A stretch of DNA of 64,000 bases from Protonemura montana. Lineage: Eukaryota > Arthropoda > Insecta > Plecoptera > Nemouridae. Location: NCBI GenBank assembly GCA_947568835.1, contig OX387608.1, forward strand, positions 4,378,001 through 4,442,000, in the 5' to 3' direction. Both the position numbers and the translations under genes were made by a program. Under the pieces are notes generated by a model. It saw only the letters and a list, made by a program, of their open reading frames with translations. It was not told where the DNA came from and made no database searches. Shown in pieces: positions 45,748-56,822 of the stretch. Numbering within the stretch: position 1 is the stretch's first letter; every line of letters starts with the position of its first letter.

Positions 45748-47300
45748 TAGACCTGAGTAAGCTCCCACTCCAATAGACCTGAGTAAGCAGCCACTTCAAT
45801 ATACCTGAGTAAGCTCCCACTCCAATAGACCTGAGTAAGCTCCCACTCCAATAGACCTGAGTAAGCTCCCACTCCAATAGACCTGAGTAAGCTCCCACTC
45901 CAATAGACCTGAGTAAGCAGCCACTCCAATAGACCTGAGTAAGCTCCCACTCCAATAGACCTGAGTAAGCTCCCACTCCAATATACCTGAGTCAGCAGCC
46001 ACTCCAATAGACCTGAGTAAGCTCCCACTCCAATAGACCTGAGTAAGCTCCCACTCCAATAGACCTGAGTAAGCAGCCACTTCAATATACCTGAGTAAGC
46101 TCCCACTCCAATAGACCTGAGTAAGCTCCCACTCCAATAGACCTGAGTAAGCTCCCACTCCAATAGACCTGAGTAAGCTCCCACTCCAATAGACCTGAGT
46201 AAGCAGCCACTCCAATAGACCTGAGTAAGCTCCCACTCCAATAGACCTGAGTAAGCTCCCACTCCAATATACCTGAGTCAGCAGCCACTCCAATAGACCT
46301 GAGTAAGCTCCCACTCCAATAGACCTGAGTAAGCTCCCACTCCAATAGACCTGAGTAAGCTCCCACTCCAATAGACCTGAGTAAGCTCCCACTTCAATAG
46401 ATCTGAGTAAGCTCCCACTCCAATAGATCTGAGTAAGCTCCCACTCCAATAGACCTGAGTAAGCTCCTACTCCAATAGACCTGAGTAAGCTCCCACTCCA
46501 ATAGACCCGAGTAAGCTCCCAATCCAATAGACCTGAGTAAGCACCCACTCCAATAGACCTGAGTAAGCTCCCACTCCAATAGACCTGAGTAAGCTCCCAC
46601 TCCAATAGACCTGAGTAAGCTCCCACTCCAATAGACCTGAGTAAGCTCCCAATCCAATAGACCTGAGTAAGCACCCACTCCAATAGACCTGAGTAAGCTC
46701 CCACTCCAATAGACCTGAGTAAGCTCCCACTCCAATAGACCTGAGTAAGCTCCCACTCCAATAGACCTGAGTAAGCTCCCACTCCAATAGACCTGAGTAA
46801 GCAGCCACTCCAATAGACCTGAGTAAGCTCCCACTCCAATAGACCTGAGTAAGCTCCCACTCCAATAGACCTGAGTAAGCTCCCACTCCAATAGACCTGA
46901 GTAAGCACCCACTCCAATAGACATGAGTAAGCTCGCACTCCAATATACCTGAGTAAGCTCCCACTCCAATAGACCTGAGTAAGCTCCCACTCTAATAGAC
47001 CTGAGTAAGCTCCCACTCCAATAGACCTGAGTAAGCTCCCACTCCAATAGACCTGAGTAAGCTCCCACTCCAATAGACCTGAGTAAGCTACCACTCCAAT
47101 AGACCTGAGTAAGCTACCACTCCAATAGACCTGAGTAAGCTCCCACTCCAATAGACCTGAGTAAGCTCCCACTCCAATAGACCTGAGTAAGCTCCCACTC
47201 CAATAGACCCGAGTAAGCTCCCACTCCAATAGACCTGAGTAAGCTCCCACTCCAATAGACCCGAGTAAGCACCCACTCCAATAGACCTGAGTAAGCTCCC
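45748..47300. repeat. 26-bp minisatellite, about 60 copies
   Basis: The unit is GAGTAAGCTCCCACTCCAAT followed by AGACCT. Main variants are GCAGCCACT, GCACCCACT and CCAATATACC. The spacing stays 26 bp throughout. Because 26 is not a multiple of 3 and the minus strand lacks stops, all three minus frames encode the same cyclic 26-residue peptide (pieces GAYSGLLEWELTQVYWSGS, LLRSIGV), giving ORFs up to 503 codons. Confidence 0.95.
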
Positions 47301-47469
47301 GATACAACAGTCTTAATATGTAAACTCACTCACTTTACTGCTGACAGAAAATATGATTAACATTCTTAAACAGGGCTTACTCCTGCTGCCATCTACCAAA
47401 AAAATTCGTGACAAAATTTGAACACGGCACGGGATCCTAACGTGCTACGAAGTTTTGTTACCTAAGAAT

Positions 47470-47690
47470 ATCAACGCCAGCTTTAGCTTAGCCTCGGGGC
47501 CAGCTTATATACCGTCTACCAAAGTTACTCTCGAGAAAGCTCATTTCCAAAGCAAGACATCGAGGGCTGCTTCCCTTTGCTTTGGGACGCCTCGAAGCAG
47601 ATTCTGACTGGCTTGCTGTAGGATTTGTACACTTAGCAGGGGCTGTTTTGGTAATGCTGCAAATGGATTGGATCAAGAAAATGCTCTAGC
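47470..47690 (-). promoter_or_regulatory. TATA-containing GC-richer segment, possible solo-LTR remnant
   Basis: On the minus strand GGTATATAAGCTGGCCCCGA is a well-formed TATA context followed by a GC-rich stretch. It lies after a CpG-containing region (GAGGCGTCCC, CAGCCCTCGATG). This resembles the promoter part of an LTR, but no paired LTR, PBS or coding region was seen. Confidence 0.2.
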
Positions 47691-48024
47691 AGATGCGTGG
47701 GTCTCTAGAACTAATGCAGTGTCTGTAGCTGTATCTTTTTCAGTACTATTTTTTTGGTATCATCTGGAGTGGATAGATAATTCTAGCAAGGAGTAATGAC
47801 AACTACAAAATAGATTGGTGCGAATTTGATCTGTCAAATGACAATGCTACATTACCGTAACATAGCTTTGTTGAAATGTTTATGTCCATGGACAAAAGAT
47901 TAAGAAATAAAGTATCAGGAGTTTTTCTGGTACTTTAGAAAATTGTATAGACCCATTTTGCTATTTTAATTAATCAACCCCTACTTAGCAAATCTAATTT
48001 TAGTTGCAAACGATTGCAATGCGC

Positions 48025-48155
48025 CAAGTATTTCATTATTAGGAACCAAACGGGAACTCGAACTCCGATCTCCACCTATCGCGGTTGTTGCATAATAGAG
48101 GTTTTCAGTCCCCGTTTAGAAATACATTTTTGGGAGAGTAGTAGTATTCCTAATA
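48025..48155 (-). mobile_element. tRNA-derived SINE fragment
   Basis: TGCAATGCGCCAAGTATTTC, TTATTAGGAACCAAACGGGA, CTCCGATCTCCACCTATCGC, GGTTGTTGC: the 3' end and the reversed B box to anticodon arm. A second TTCCTAATAAT lies at the other side. Confidence 0.7.
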
Positions 48156-48159
48156 ATCT

Positions 48160-49460
48160 AACCCTACTTAATTAACGGGACCAGCTTATCACTCTTTTTC
48201 TATGAGCAGTTCATAAGGAGACACATGCTTTGGCACACAACTTATTCCAGCTCTGTTATATGGCTACATAGTAGACCAATTTTGGTAGCCTTACATAAAA
48301 TTCAAAATGGTTCCGAATAATTTTGACCAATGAGCACTTCATTATAAATGATAGCAAAGTACCGCAAGGGTACTGCCGATTCTAATTACTTCACTTCACT
48401 GCAAAGTCTGACAATGAATCTGCAAGATAAAAGCAAAATGTAGGTCGCTAAATAAGACCGCTTCAATTATGCCGAGAAATTGCCTTCCATTTCAAGCCAT
48501 TGGTTGTAGAATATAAAACATTCCCCTTGATAGCTTTCGTGGACATGAAATTTGTTGAAAATAAACGTCGCTAACGATCGTCTCGCAAATCAAACTGCTG
48601 CGATTCGATTCCTCGAAGGGCAAATTCGCTCATTCGAGGTCTTTTTGGTAACAATAAAAACTGTCGTCACGCATGGCTTAGCCACTAAGTTCATTGTTAA
48701 AATCGTCCTGCACGGAGACGAGAAAAACAATTTTGTTAAGTAAAGTTTAAGAATGAGATGCCTATATGTTGGTACTTCTCCGTTTCGCTCACCGAATTCG
48801 CCGGACTTTTTTGATGCGGAGCGAAATCTCAAATTTTACTTGACCCCAGAAATGTGCGTTTAGTTTTTGTTTGTTGGCGTTTTTGTTTGCGCTCCAGTTG
48901 GAAAAACGCCTGCTCAGATTTGAAAAAAAATGTGCAGAGCATATTTTTGTGTTCTTAACAAAAAATTTCCAGTTTCCAGCAAAATCAGTGAAAATAGTTT
49001 TAGACTATTCAAAATTTACGAAAATTTCCAGATTTTTAAATTACCAGATACATTAAAGTTAGGTAGTTGTGAGGTTTTTGAGCCCGCATTTGTTTTATTT
49101 ACCCTTTTTTCACACTTCTCCGATTTAATTTTGTGATTTTTTCCTGTTTTGTTTTGACCTATCCAATGGATCGACTTCATATTTTACCATCCCTTAATAT
49201 CGCTACGCTCATCTAACAACGCACGCAACTTATATTGCGTTCGCGAAGCCCAAGTAAAGCGTTCATTTTGAACATATTTTATTTTAAGAAATTTGACTTG
49301 ATGAGTCCATGAAAGTGAAACTTGTTTGTATTGATCCTCTTCTGTGTATTGTTACTTATTTGTGTTTATTGTTTGATGTCATGCAAACAGGTTCAGGCAA
49401 ATGCATTTGAATTTTGAACACCGTTTTCAATTTCTCCCTAGACACATAATTTAGAGCTCG
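48160..49460. other. no gene seen
   Basis: AT-rich unique DNA; frames at 48552-49136 have no recognisable motif. Confidence 0.5.
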
Positions 49461-49467
49461 ACGGACG

Positions 49468-49528
49468 TCGATTCGTAGGTTAGGTTAGGTTCGATCAGAA
49501 ATTGATCTAACCTAACCTACGAATCGAC
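49468..49528. repeat. hairpin with TTAGG/CCTAA arms
   Basis: Left arm GTCGATTCGTAGGTTAGGTT-AG..ATCA and right arm TGATCTAACCTAACCTACGA-ATCGAC pair over about 26 bp with one 5-nt bulge and a short loop (about GAAAT). Confidence 0.85.
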
Positions 49529-49786
49529 CTCCAGCTTGGTCAGAAAAGGCCAGTTTTTGTTGGGTTCAGGTATGTTAACCTAACTTGGACTACCCGTCCC
49601 TGCCACTCTCATCGAATTGGTCTGCGAGAGAAGCACCCATTTATAAATCTATATAAAAGCTGTGATCTGACTATTCCACAACTTCAGTAGGTCGCCCTGT
49701 GCACTGGCATTTTGCCCAGCTCGAGTATCGAACCGAACACTTTTGCTAGCCGAACAAAACAACGGGAACCAGCGAGGGTCGAACAA

Positions 49787-49809
49787 GGGGGGGGGGGGGG
49801 GGGGGGGGG
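49787..49809. repeat. G23 homopolymer
   Basis: A run of 23 G following CGAACAA. It could form G-quadruplex structure and is a likely assembly/sequencing weak point. Confidence 0.9.
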
Positions 49810-49949
49810 CGTAAAAAGAGAGGCTGGTCACTGTCAGCTGTTTTTGTCCTATCTGCCACGAGGCAGCCTATCCCGTGTCACCCGGGCGAAAATGCGATGT
49901 GACGATCTTGCGCTATGTTTATTTAGTGAAGTCATTTATTTGTGATGTA

Positions 49950-50380
49950 CTGTTTTAACGAGCTCAGTGACACTGATATAACGGCATCGGTGAATGAGTG
50001 GGTTCTGATGAGAATGATGATGAATCTCACCTAGCCTAGACCAGAGGCGAGATGGGGAAATACGTTGCCATACGCTTGAGCACCGAAGAACGGTACAACG
50101 CGAACAACAGAATTTCTTACACAAATCCATGCTGCCGAGAGGTTGATAAGCAAGGCGAGTGAAGTTGCTGTACTAACTTTCATCCCTCCAACCTCTCTCC
50201 CGAACAGAACTTGTCATGTGTATGATGGTCACCCATCCAATACCCTACCCAGCACATTGTTGCGTACATTCGGTGATCTCACGAGTACCTGCGTTCCCAT
50301 CGCGTCAAACCGTTTGGTGGTCACCCATCCAAGACCTGACCCAGCGCAGTGTTGCATAACTTCGGTAATGTTCTCTGTGC
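49950..50380 (-). mobile_element. 5S-SINE with dimeric head
   Basis: Reversed tail (CGGCATCGGTGAATGAGTGG), a deletion in the central domain, then CTTTCATCCCTCCAACCTCT and two reversed 5S-like heads: CATTCGGTGATCTCACGAGT with CGCGTCAAACCGTTTGG, and a second ACCCAGCGCAGTGTTGCATA + ACTTCGGTAATG. Confidence 0.85.
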
Positions 50381-50689
50381 TGTCAAAGGGAGCGGAGCAC
50401 CCTTTTTCAACAACGCTCGAAATTAAGGGGCAGTTCGTTATTTTGATGTCCGTTTGCCGCAAAGGTCGCTCCTAACCACCAAGGGATTGACGCTATAACG
50501 CTCCGTCGGCGGAGTTCATGCCTCGATGAAGCTAAGTACATGAACCCCGCTCAAGATTTATGTACAGTTTTGGGTATTGTCACCACCGAACTAAGTCCGC
50601 ACTCTAAGTCCGACCTTTATTAACTCAGCATTGAATTCAAAGCTTTGTTCTCTGCTTTAAAGGCTTCTCGTCAGGTCTTTTTTAACGGT

Positions 50690-50885
50690 AGACGCCGCCC
50701 AATGGCGCTTGCGGCCGTCCTTAAAAAAAAAACCTCTACAATTAAATAATTACGGCTCAAAATACCACGATACATGTTTATCAATCGTTGAGGTTAGCAT
50801 TATTACAGATTAATTGAGTGCAAACCAGTCTCACATGCGAGTAATCTGCGAAAAATAACGAAATGACGAAACGACGGTTTGCCAT
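50690..50885 (+). mobile_element. family-T element, copy 3
   Basis: CAATGGCGCTTGCGGCCGTC, CCTCTACAATTAAATAATTA, TTTATCAATCGTTGAGGTTA, CATGCGAGTAATCTGCGAAA, GAAACGACGG; same order as 56325-56610. Confidence 0.8.
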
Positions 50886-51379
50886 TTTGCCATTTCGCCG
50901 GCATAGTAAGCATCGATCGGTATTTTTCTCAAAGATATTTTATTATTAGCGCTGGGCCTCTGACTTTACTTGTAAACCCGATTATTTTACCATGTTGGAC
51001 ATGAGTGAGAATTGCACCTATAAACTCGATGGTAGAATCAGTTGTATATATAGTCTCAAGCATTCATTTATGTCCGAACTCAACTAACAGGTATTATTCC
51101 AAACATCTTCCAGAGCAAGATTTTCACTGTCTTCCTTTCGGTAACATATATCTAAACAAGTTGAAATCTAGACTTATTCCACGGTCCAGTGGAAAAGTTG
51201 GATACTTGAAAAACAACGCACGCTCGGAAAAGTTTGTCCAATGTCCCAGTTGTTTTTTTGGCATTTCTTTACATGTTATGTCCTTACAAAATGTTCGGTT
51301 GGTTGGTTGGACTCATCTTAACAGTCACTTAACTTCCAAACCATAAGTAGAATTAGTATTAGGATGAAATCTTATTTAA

Positions 51380-51570
51380 ATTGCAAACGCTTGCAATGCG
51401 CGGGGTATTTTTATTATAAACAACACTATAACCGTCTCAAAAATTGATGCCCAAACGCGAACTCGAACCCCAATCTCCACCTATCGCGGGTGTTGCTCTG
51501 AACCATTGAGCCATTTGGACACTGGCTTTTTGAGACGATTCTAGTGCATTTGATGAGAATGAGATGGGAA
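51380..51570 (-). mobile_element. tRNA-derived SINE
   Basis: TTGCAAACGCTTGCAATGCG (3' end), AACCGTCTCAAAAATTGATG, CCCCAATCTCCACCTATCGC and GAGCCATTTGGACACTGGCT (reversed tRNA-like head). The TAA-type repeat is altered (TTTATTATAAACAAC). Confidence 0.85.
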
Positions 51571-51695
51571 TGACCCAGTGCCTAAGCTCAAGTTAGCAGA
51601 GAATAAATACCATAATTTAGCTCGCACTTAAACTAAGTTTTAAAGACATGAACATAAGCAGTTATTTATGGATCACATGCAAATATTTAACATGC

Positions 51696-52270
51696 TAGGC
51701 CATACCTTGTAATAGGCCATACCTTGTAATAGGCCATACCTTGTAATAGACCATACCATGTAATAGGCCATACCATGTAATAGGCCATACCTTATAATAG
51801 GCCATACCTTGTAATAGGCCATACCTTGTAATAGGCCATACCTTGTAATAGGCCATACCTTGTAATAGGCCATACCTTGTAATAGGCCATACCTTGTAAT
51901 AGGTCATACCTTGTAATAGGCCATACCTTGTAATAGACCATACCATGTAATAGGCCATACCTTGTAATAGGCCATACCTTATAATAGGCCATACCTTGTA
52001 ATAGGCCATACCTTGTAATAGGCCATACCTTGTAATAGGCCATACCTTGTAATAGGCCATACCTTGTAATAGGCCATACCTTGTAATAGGCCATACCTTG
52101 TAATAGGCCATACCATGCAATAGACCATACCATGTAATAGGCCATACCTTGTAATAGGCCATACCTTGTAATAGGCCATACCTTGTAATAGGTCATACCT
52201 TGTAATAGACCATACCTTGTAATAGGCCATACCATGTAATAGGCCATACCATGTAATAGGCCATACCTTT
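51696..52270. repeat. 17-bp minisatellite (TAGGCCATACCTTGTAA)n, about 34 copies
   Basis: Units keep exact 17-bp spacing. Variants are CATACCATG, TAGACCATA, TAGGTCATA and CTTATAA. All three minus frames encode the same 17-residue cycle, MAYYKVWPITRYGLLQG, so several overlapping 66-155-codon ORFs appear. These are products of the repeat. Confidence 0.95.
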
Positions 52271-52689
52271 AATCGATACGTTCCCTCCATTATCAACTCA
52301 GTAATCTTTGGATAAATCATCCCCCAAGATTCCCAGGAGAAAAGGAAATATCCACCTTCAGTTTTCCCATGTTCCTGTAAAGCGGCTGAATTTTCCGGGA
52401 GCTAAATGTGATTTTAGAAAAAGTTTCGTGAAACGTGCGAGGGAAGAGAAATGATGAAAATGATTGAAAGAAAACTCGATTGTGCCTGGCCCTGATTTTC
52501 CGACATGTTCTTCGCTGCAAGGCTTGACGAACAAACATTCGACCGGGAAATCTGTTGTTTTACGTTTCCACTGCTGGATGGATTCCCTAGACCATTGAGT
52601 TTATACGTCAAGTTCGAGGTCCCGAGATGATGTTAAACTGTTTGCAGAAAACAATCGTCAGTTAAATTACTAAAATGAAAAAACTGGTA

Positions 52690-52965
52690 GTTGCTACTAG
52701 ATGGAGCCACCGTCGTTTCGAGTGTTAAGAAATTTCATTTTGTTATTTCTCGTAGATTACTCGCATTTGAGACTGGTTTACGCTGAAATAATCTTGATTG
52801 AAATTGACCTCAACGATTGATGTGCATTCTATTGATATTTGTAGTTAAATAATTATTTAATTGTAGAGGTTTGTTAAAAATGACGGCCGCTAGCGCCATC
52901 GGGTGACACCGACCGTTACCACGTGTTGCCGGCCTCGTTTGCTCAGCAGATCTTGGTTGGGTACG
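52690..52965 (-). mobile_element. family-T element, copy 4
   Basis: ATGGAGCCACCGTCGTTTCG, CTCGTAGATTACTCGCATTT, CCTCAACGATTGATG, TTAATTGTAGAGGTTTG, GACGGCCGCTAGCGCCATCG, CCACGTGTTGCCGGCCTCGT, TTGCTCAGCAGATC. Copy 2 (35935) aligns over the same span. Confidence 0.85.
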
Positions 52966-53139
52966 AGTTAGACTAATTCCTGGAAGCGACGAGCGTGGTT
53001 TGGTCAATATGACACTTTGGCGCCATACTTAGATAGATAATTTTACTGTCTTAAAAAACCATTACACAAGAATGCTGGCGTACAGACATCTTGAGAGCTG
53101 TATCAGTTTCAATAAGTAAAATAAAAATAAATAAAATCG

Positions 53140-53565
53140 TGCCCGTCAGAGCATTTTGTCTTAAAATCTAAAAGTCTAATAATCTTAAAGAAAAAATTTC
53201 AAGAAATCATACACGGAAATCTTTTGACAGCCAACGTCGTTTGTTTTCGAAATTGTCATCGTGGTCACTTTGGAATTCACATACTTTCCACAATGCAGTG
53301 ACCCCGAGTGACATAAGCGGCAAATTTCAAATTCAATAAATGGGGGTACTTTTGGTTGTGGTCCCATTATAGGCCTTACATTTAAACCAAAATGCACACT
53401 TTCTAAAAATATAAAGCGACCGTAGGCAGCGGGTACTGCTAGTTTTGTCTTAAAATCTAAAAGTGTAATAATCTCAAAGAAATTAAAAATAACACAAACA
53501 TAACATTTGCAATGGTGTAGGTAGGTTTCACAATCCACGTAGAAATAACAAATAACCAAATACAA
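53140..53565 (-). mobile_element. probable 3'UTR of the retrotransposon relic, with an internal duplicated motif
   Basis: TTGTCTTAAAATCTAAAAGT occurs near 53157 and again near 53446, so the tail may be partly duplicated. AGCGACCGTAGGCAGCGGGT followed by ACTGCTAG (53415-53442) resembles a tail motif common in arthropod LINEs. It lies downstream (minus strand) of the reverse-transcriptase fragment. Confidence 0.35.
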
Positions 53566-53611
53566 TTATTAGAGGCTGCTAAAAAACTCATTTACACTTT
53601 AACACGCCTTG

Positions 53612-53800
53612 TCAATTAACAACATTTTTAATCGATTTATAAAATCTGATAGAGACGGTGCATTTTTTTATATTTTCCGGAAGCCTATTGAAAATGTCTG
53701 TGCCTAAATTTTCTGGTGAATTTAGGGATTTATGAGGCTTTTTTCTTAGATTTTCTCTATTTCGGATAAGATAGTGGTGTTGCCACACTTTTGATAGCAA
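53612..53800 (-). pseudogene. 3' end of a non-LTR retrotransposon reverse-transcriptase ORF (relic)
   Basis: A 62-codon frame whose second half (TDIFNRLPENIKKCTVSIRF, YKSIKNVV) matches the usual C-terminus of jockey/CR1-like ORF2 proteins (pattern IFNxLPxxIK...FxxxLKxxL). HHYLIRNRENLRKKPHKS fits the preceding 'yNTRnkxxl' region. No polymerase or endonuclease motifs survive upstream, so it is a 5'-truncated dead copy. Confidence 0.6.
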
Positions 53801-53819
53801 CAGTATGGATTGAGAATAC

Positions 53820-54815
53820 GAATTCTCACGTTGGGTTAATCAGTTTTATGAATTAAATAGCTTTAAACTTGATGACGTCGCTTTATCGAACGCATTCGGC
53901 GGACATTTTCTCTAAGTAATTACCTGGTTTATCTAGATTTCCATGAGTTACAAGGGATGGACGTAGACCATAGATTATGGCAAATTTAAAAAAGACAATC
54001 CGAGATTATTTCGAATTATTCCATAGATTCTGGTACGCTTTGACCTCTCAGCATATACACGAAAATTGGTGAAAAGAAATTGATTATAAGTTCTTGTTCA
54101 GGGTTTTTTTTTATGGGTAAAGCTAAATTTTGAAATCAAGGCAACAACTTTATGCCGTTAGATGCAGGTGACTTGAAGCCACTAACTTCAGGAATCTTGT
54201 TAACAACTGTCTCCACTCCCAAGCGAGTCGTTAGCAGCTGAGCCGAGGACTTACAGACCACTATGGAGTCGCTCCTTTCGCTTCACTCCTTTCATGGCGC
54301 TCTTTATTTCCACGATGCGTCTAGTAGCAAATCTGGAAACAAATACTCGTCTTCTTTGTTTATTCTACGTTGTCCTGAAAATCCTGATTCCTCAGGGAAC
54401 GGCGAGGTAAAAATGTAGCAAGGAAGCGAAAGAAAGTTTTCGTAGACTTGAGAGTGGCCGACTCTGAATGTGTCCTATTGGTTGAATCAAGCTTGGTTCG
54501 AACGCTTGAAAGTGCTTATTTGTGGTATGAAATGAAATGGAATGTGTATGTAGTCTAGTTAGGATATTATTTGATTGTTTGATATGGTGCTTTCAGAATA
54601 AGAACACCGAGTAAAATTGCTCTATCAGCAAAATCTGACCGTCAGATATAGCAGACCAGAAGGCTGTGTGTCTGCCATTTTAATGCTGGTTTTAATCCTG
54701 AAAATATTCAAGTTATTTTCTGTTTTTTAAATGCTACAACCAATAAATTGCCAACTAGGATATTTCACCAATCCAGTGGTAAGTTTAAGTAATTTTAAAT
54801 AAGTTTAAATAGTAA
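53820..54815. other. no gene seen
   Basis: AT-rich, unique by eye. Confidence 0.5.
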
Positions 54816-54817
54816 GG

Positions 54818-55120
54818 TTAGGTTTTACCAACATGTTCAACGACAAATTGGATCTCTAGCTCATAGAAACATTTGAATTTCACTGCATGTGATTGGAAGT
54901 CGTCATGGCAACAGTTTCAACAAAATGTTCAACTATAAGTTGGATCTCAAGCTCACAGAAACATCTGAATTTCACTGCATGTGATTGGAAGTCGTCATGG
55001 CAACAGTTTCAAAAAAATGTTCAACTATAAGTTAGATCTCTAGCTCAAAGACACATCTGAATTTCTCTGCATGTGATTGAAAGACGTCATGGGAGGCGAG
55101 TTTTCGGTAAAACCGAACCT
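54818..55120. mobile_element. MITE-like element with internal 92-bp tandem repeats
   Basis: Ends AAGGTTAGGTTTTACC and GGTAAAACCGAACCTT are inverted repeats. Between them a 92-bp unit (ATGTTCAAC at 54833, 54925 and 55017) is repeated 2.8 times and contains CTGCATGTGATTGGAAGTCG-TCATGGCAA. A shorter relative in opposite orientation is at 56618-56822. Confidence 0.8.
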
Positions 55121-55590
55121 TAGCGTTTAAAGTATAATGTAACTGTCTCCTGCTTGCACGGAGAGTAAAACATGGCGCCCATTACAATAGTTAGACACTC
55201 CTATCCCCTGGCAGAGCTCTCGTTGTGGATGCAATAACGCGTTGGTTTACAAAGCGCTCTGGTTGCCGACGCCTGTTTGTAAGAAGAGTAGTTCGACGCG
55301 GATCCAAGGGACGATCCTTGGAGCCCGAGACGGGACTTTGCTGAAGACGGCAAGGTGAACGAGATGGGAAAACGTCGACCAGTTGAAAGAACCTGAGATG
55401 TAGGACCTGAGTGGGATTGGGACGATACGTTTCGAAGCTGTTTTTAGAATCCCTCAGAGATAGAGGAGTCGGCTAATGTTTTATAAACTAGTTACTTCGC
55501 ATTTTGGTCCGTACCCTACACGTTTACCAAGACCTTTGCGCACCCAGCTAGAGCGAATTGATTAGGGTTTTATTAAATTGAGCAAATTTG
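55121..55590. other. GC-moderate unique block, no gene seen
   Basis: Slightly GC-richer than its flanks with no long frame; no repeat family recognised. Confidence 0.4.
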
Positions 55591-55603
55591 AGGAGAAATT
55601 GAG

Positions 55604-55786
55604 TTACAAAAACTATTTGAAATGGGTTTTGAATGCTTCTAACTCCTGAAGAAGTAACAAGTACATGTTACGAAGCGTCGGGAAATTTAGTTGTCCTTTA
55701 CTTAGCATTCAAAACCCATTTCAAATAGTTTTTCTTAAAACTAGTGCTCAGGATAAGTCAAGTAGACATGAGTCTAAAAACCATCA
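55604..55786 (-). mobile_element. palindromic MITE-like family, internally deleted copy
   Basis: TTACAAAAACTATTTGAAAT, GAAGCGTCGGGAAATTTAGT, CATTCAAAACCCATTTCAAA, GAGTCTAAAAACCATCA. It is flanked by the exact 9-bp direct repeat GAAATTGAG (55595-55603 and 55787-55795). Confidence 0.85.
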
Positions 55787-56324
55787 GAAATTGAGCGAAT
55801 TGTAGGATATTTAAGAACTGAAATTTACATAAGCGACCAATTATTTAGAGTACAACCGTATTTTTATTGTATTTATCACAGAAATGCTGGTGGTTTATTC
55901 ATACTTGAATCGTGGTGGGGAAAGATCCTAGTTTTCGTTTGTGATCTACACAATGAGGTAAAGTTTTAAAAAGCAAAAAAAACTGGCTTCAGTTGTCTGA
56001 GTACAATAACCCCTCCGAGGTATAACACGAGCTGCTCTCTTCGTGACAGATACGTTGCTAAAAACTGGTAGAAACGAGACCGACAAGAAATACTTCAGGA
56101 AGAACTGAGTCTGGCAACAAAACGTTGAGCTACAGTTTATTTATTTTCTCATTCGGCTGCCACTTGGATTGTCCCATGGGCTACAGCACGAACGACAGTC
56201 AAAACGTCAAAAGAGCTCTGACAGATTTATAATTTGAATTTTCTATTCTTGTCGTTGGTTCAAAGTATCTGTGATAGCTTTGGGTGTATAAAGTTACTCA
56301 GATTCTCAGCTTTAATGTCACAAT

Positions 56325-56610
56325 TTCTGCTGAGCAAACGAGCCGGCAACACGTGGTAACTGTGATGACCACCCAATAACGCTTGCAGCCGTCCTTTTTT
56401 GCAAACTAAAACTAAAACTCTCTGCAACTAAAAAAATTGTGACTCAAAATATCGATACACGTTTATCAATCGTTGATATTAGCATTAATAAAGATTGAAT
56501 TGAGTATAAACCAGTCTCAAATGCGATTAATCTGTGAGAAATAACAAAATTAAATTTCTTAACACTCGAAACGACGGTGACTCCACCTGGCGGCATCTTC
56601 CATTATTGTA
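56325..56610 (+). mobile_element. family-T element, copy 5
   Basis: CTGCTGAGCAAACGAGCCGG, CAACACGTGGTAACTGTGAT, CAATAACGCTTGCAGCCGTC, TTTATCAATCGTTGATATTA, CAAATGCGATTAATCTGTGA, CGAAACGACGGTGACTCCAC. Confidence 0.85.
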
Positions 56611-56617
56611 TATAAAG

Positions 56618-56822
56618 TTAGGTTCGGTCGGTAAATTTTGAGCATGTAGCTCGACAAAAGCACTGATTTGGGTCCGGTTTTATCAAAAACTCGCCTCCTA
56701 GTTGAGGTGTTAGTTCAAACTATTACCATGACGACTTCCAATCACATGCAGTGAAATTCAGATGTTTCTGTGAGCTAGAGATCTAACTTTTCCAACATTT
56801 TGGTAAAACCCACCCTAACTAT
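56618..56822. mobile_element. MITE-like element related to 54818-55120
   Basis: TTAGGTTCGGTCGGTAAA at one end and GGTAAAACCCACCCTAA at the other. Inside are TATCAAAAACTCGCCTCCTA and CCATGACGACTTCCAATCAC + ATGCAGTG, the reverse of the 92-bp unit, present once. Confidence 0.7.

Noticed and set aside
45796-47307. 503-codon minus-strand ORF and its overlapping partners
   Set aside because: Produced by the 26-bp minisatellite, which has no stop on the minus strand in any frame. All three frames give the same repeat peptide, and no start context or promoter is tied to the frame.
51695-52320. Tyr/Trp-rich repeat protein ORFs
   Set aside because: Translation of the 17-bp minisatellite in several frames.
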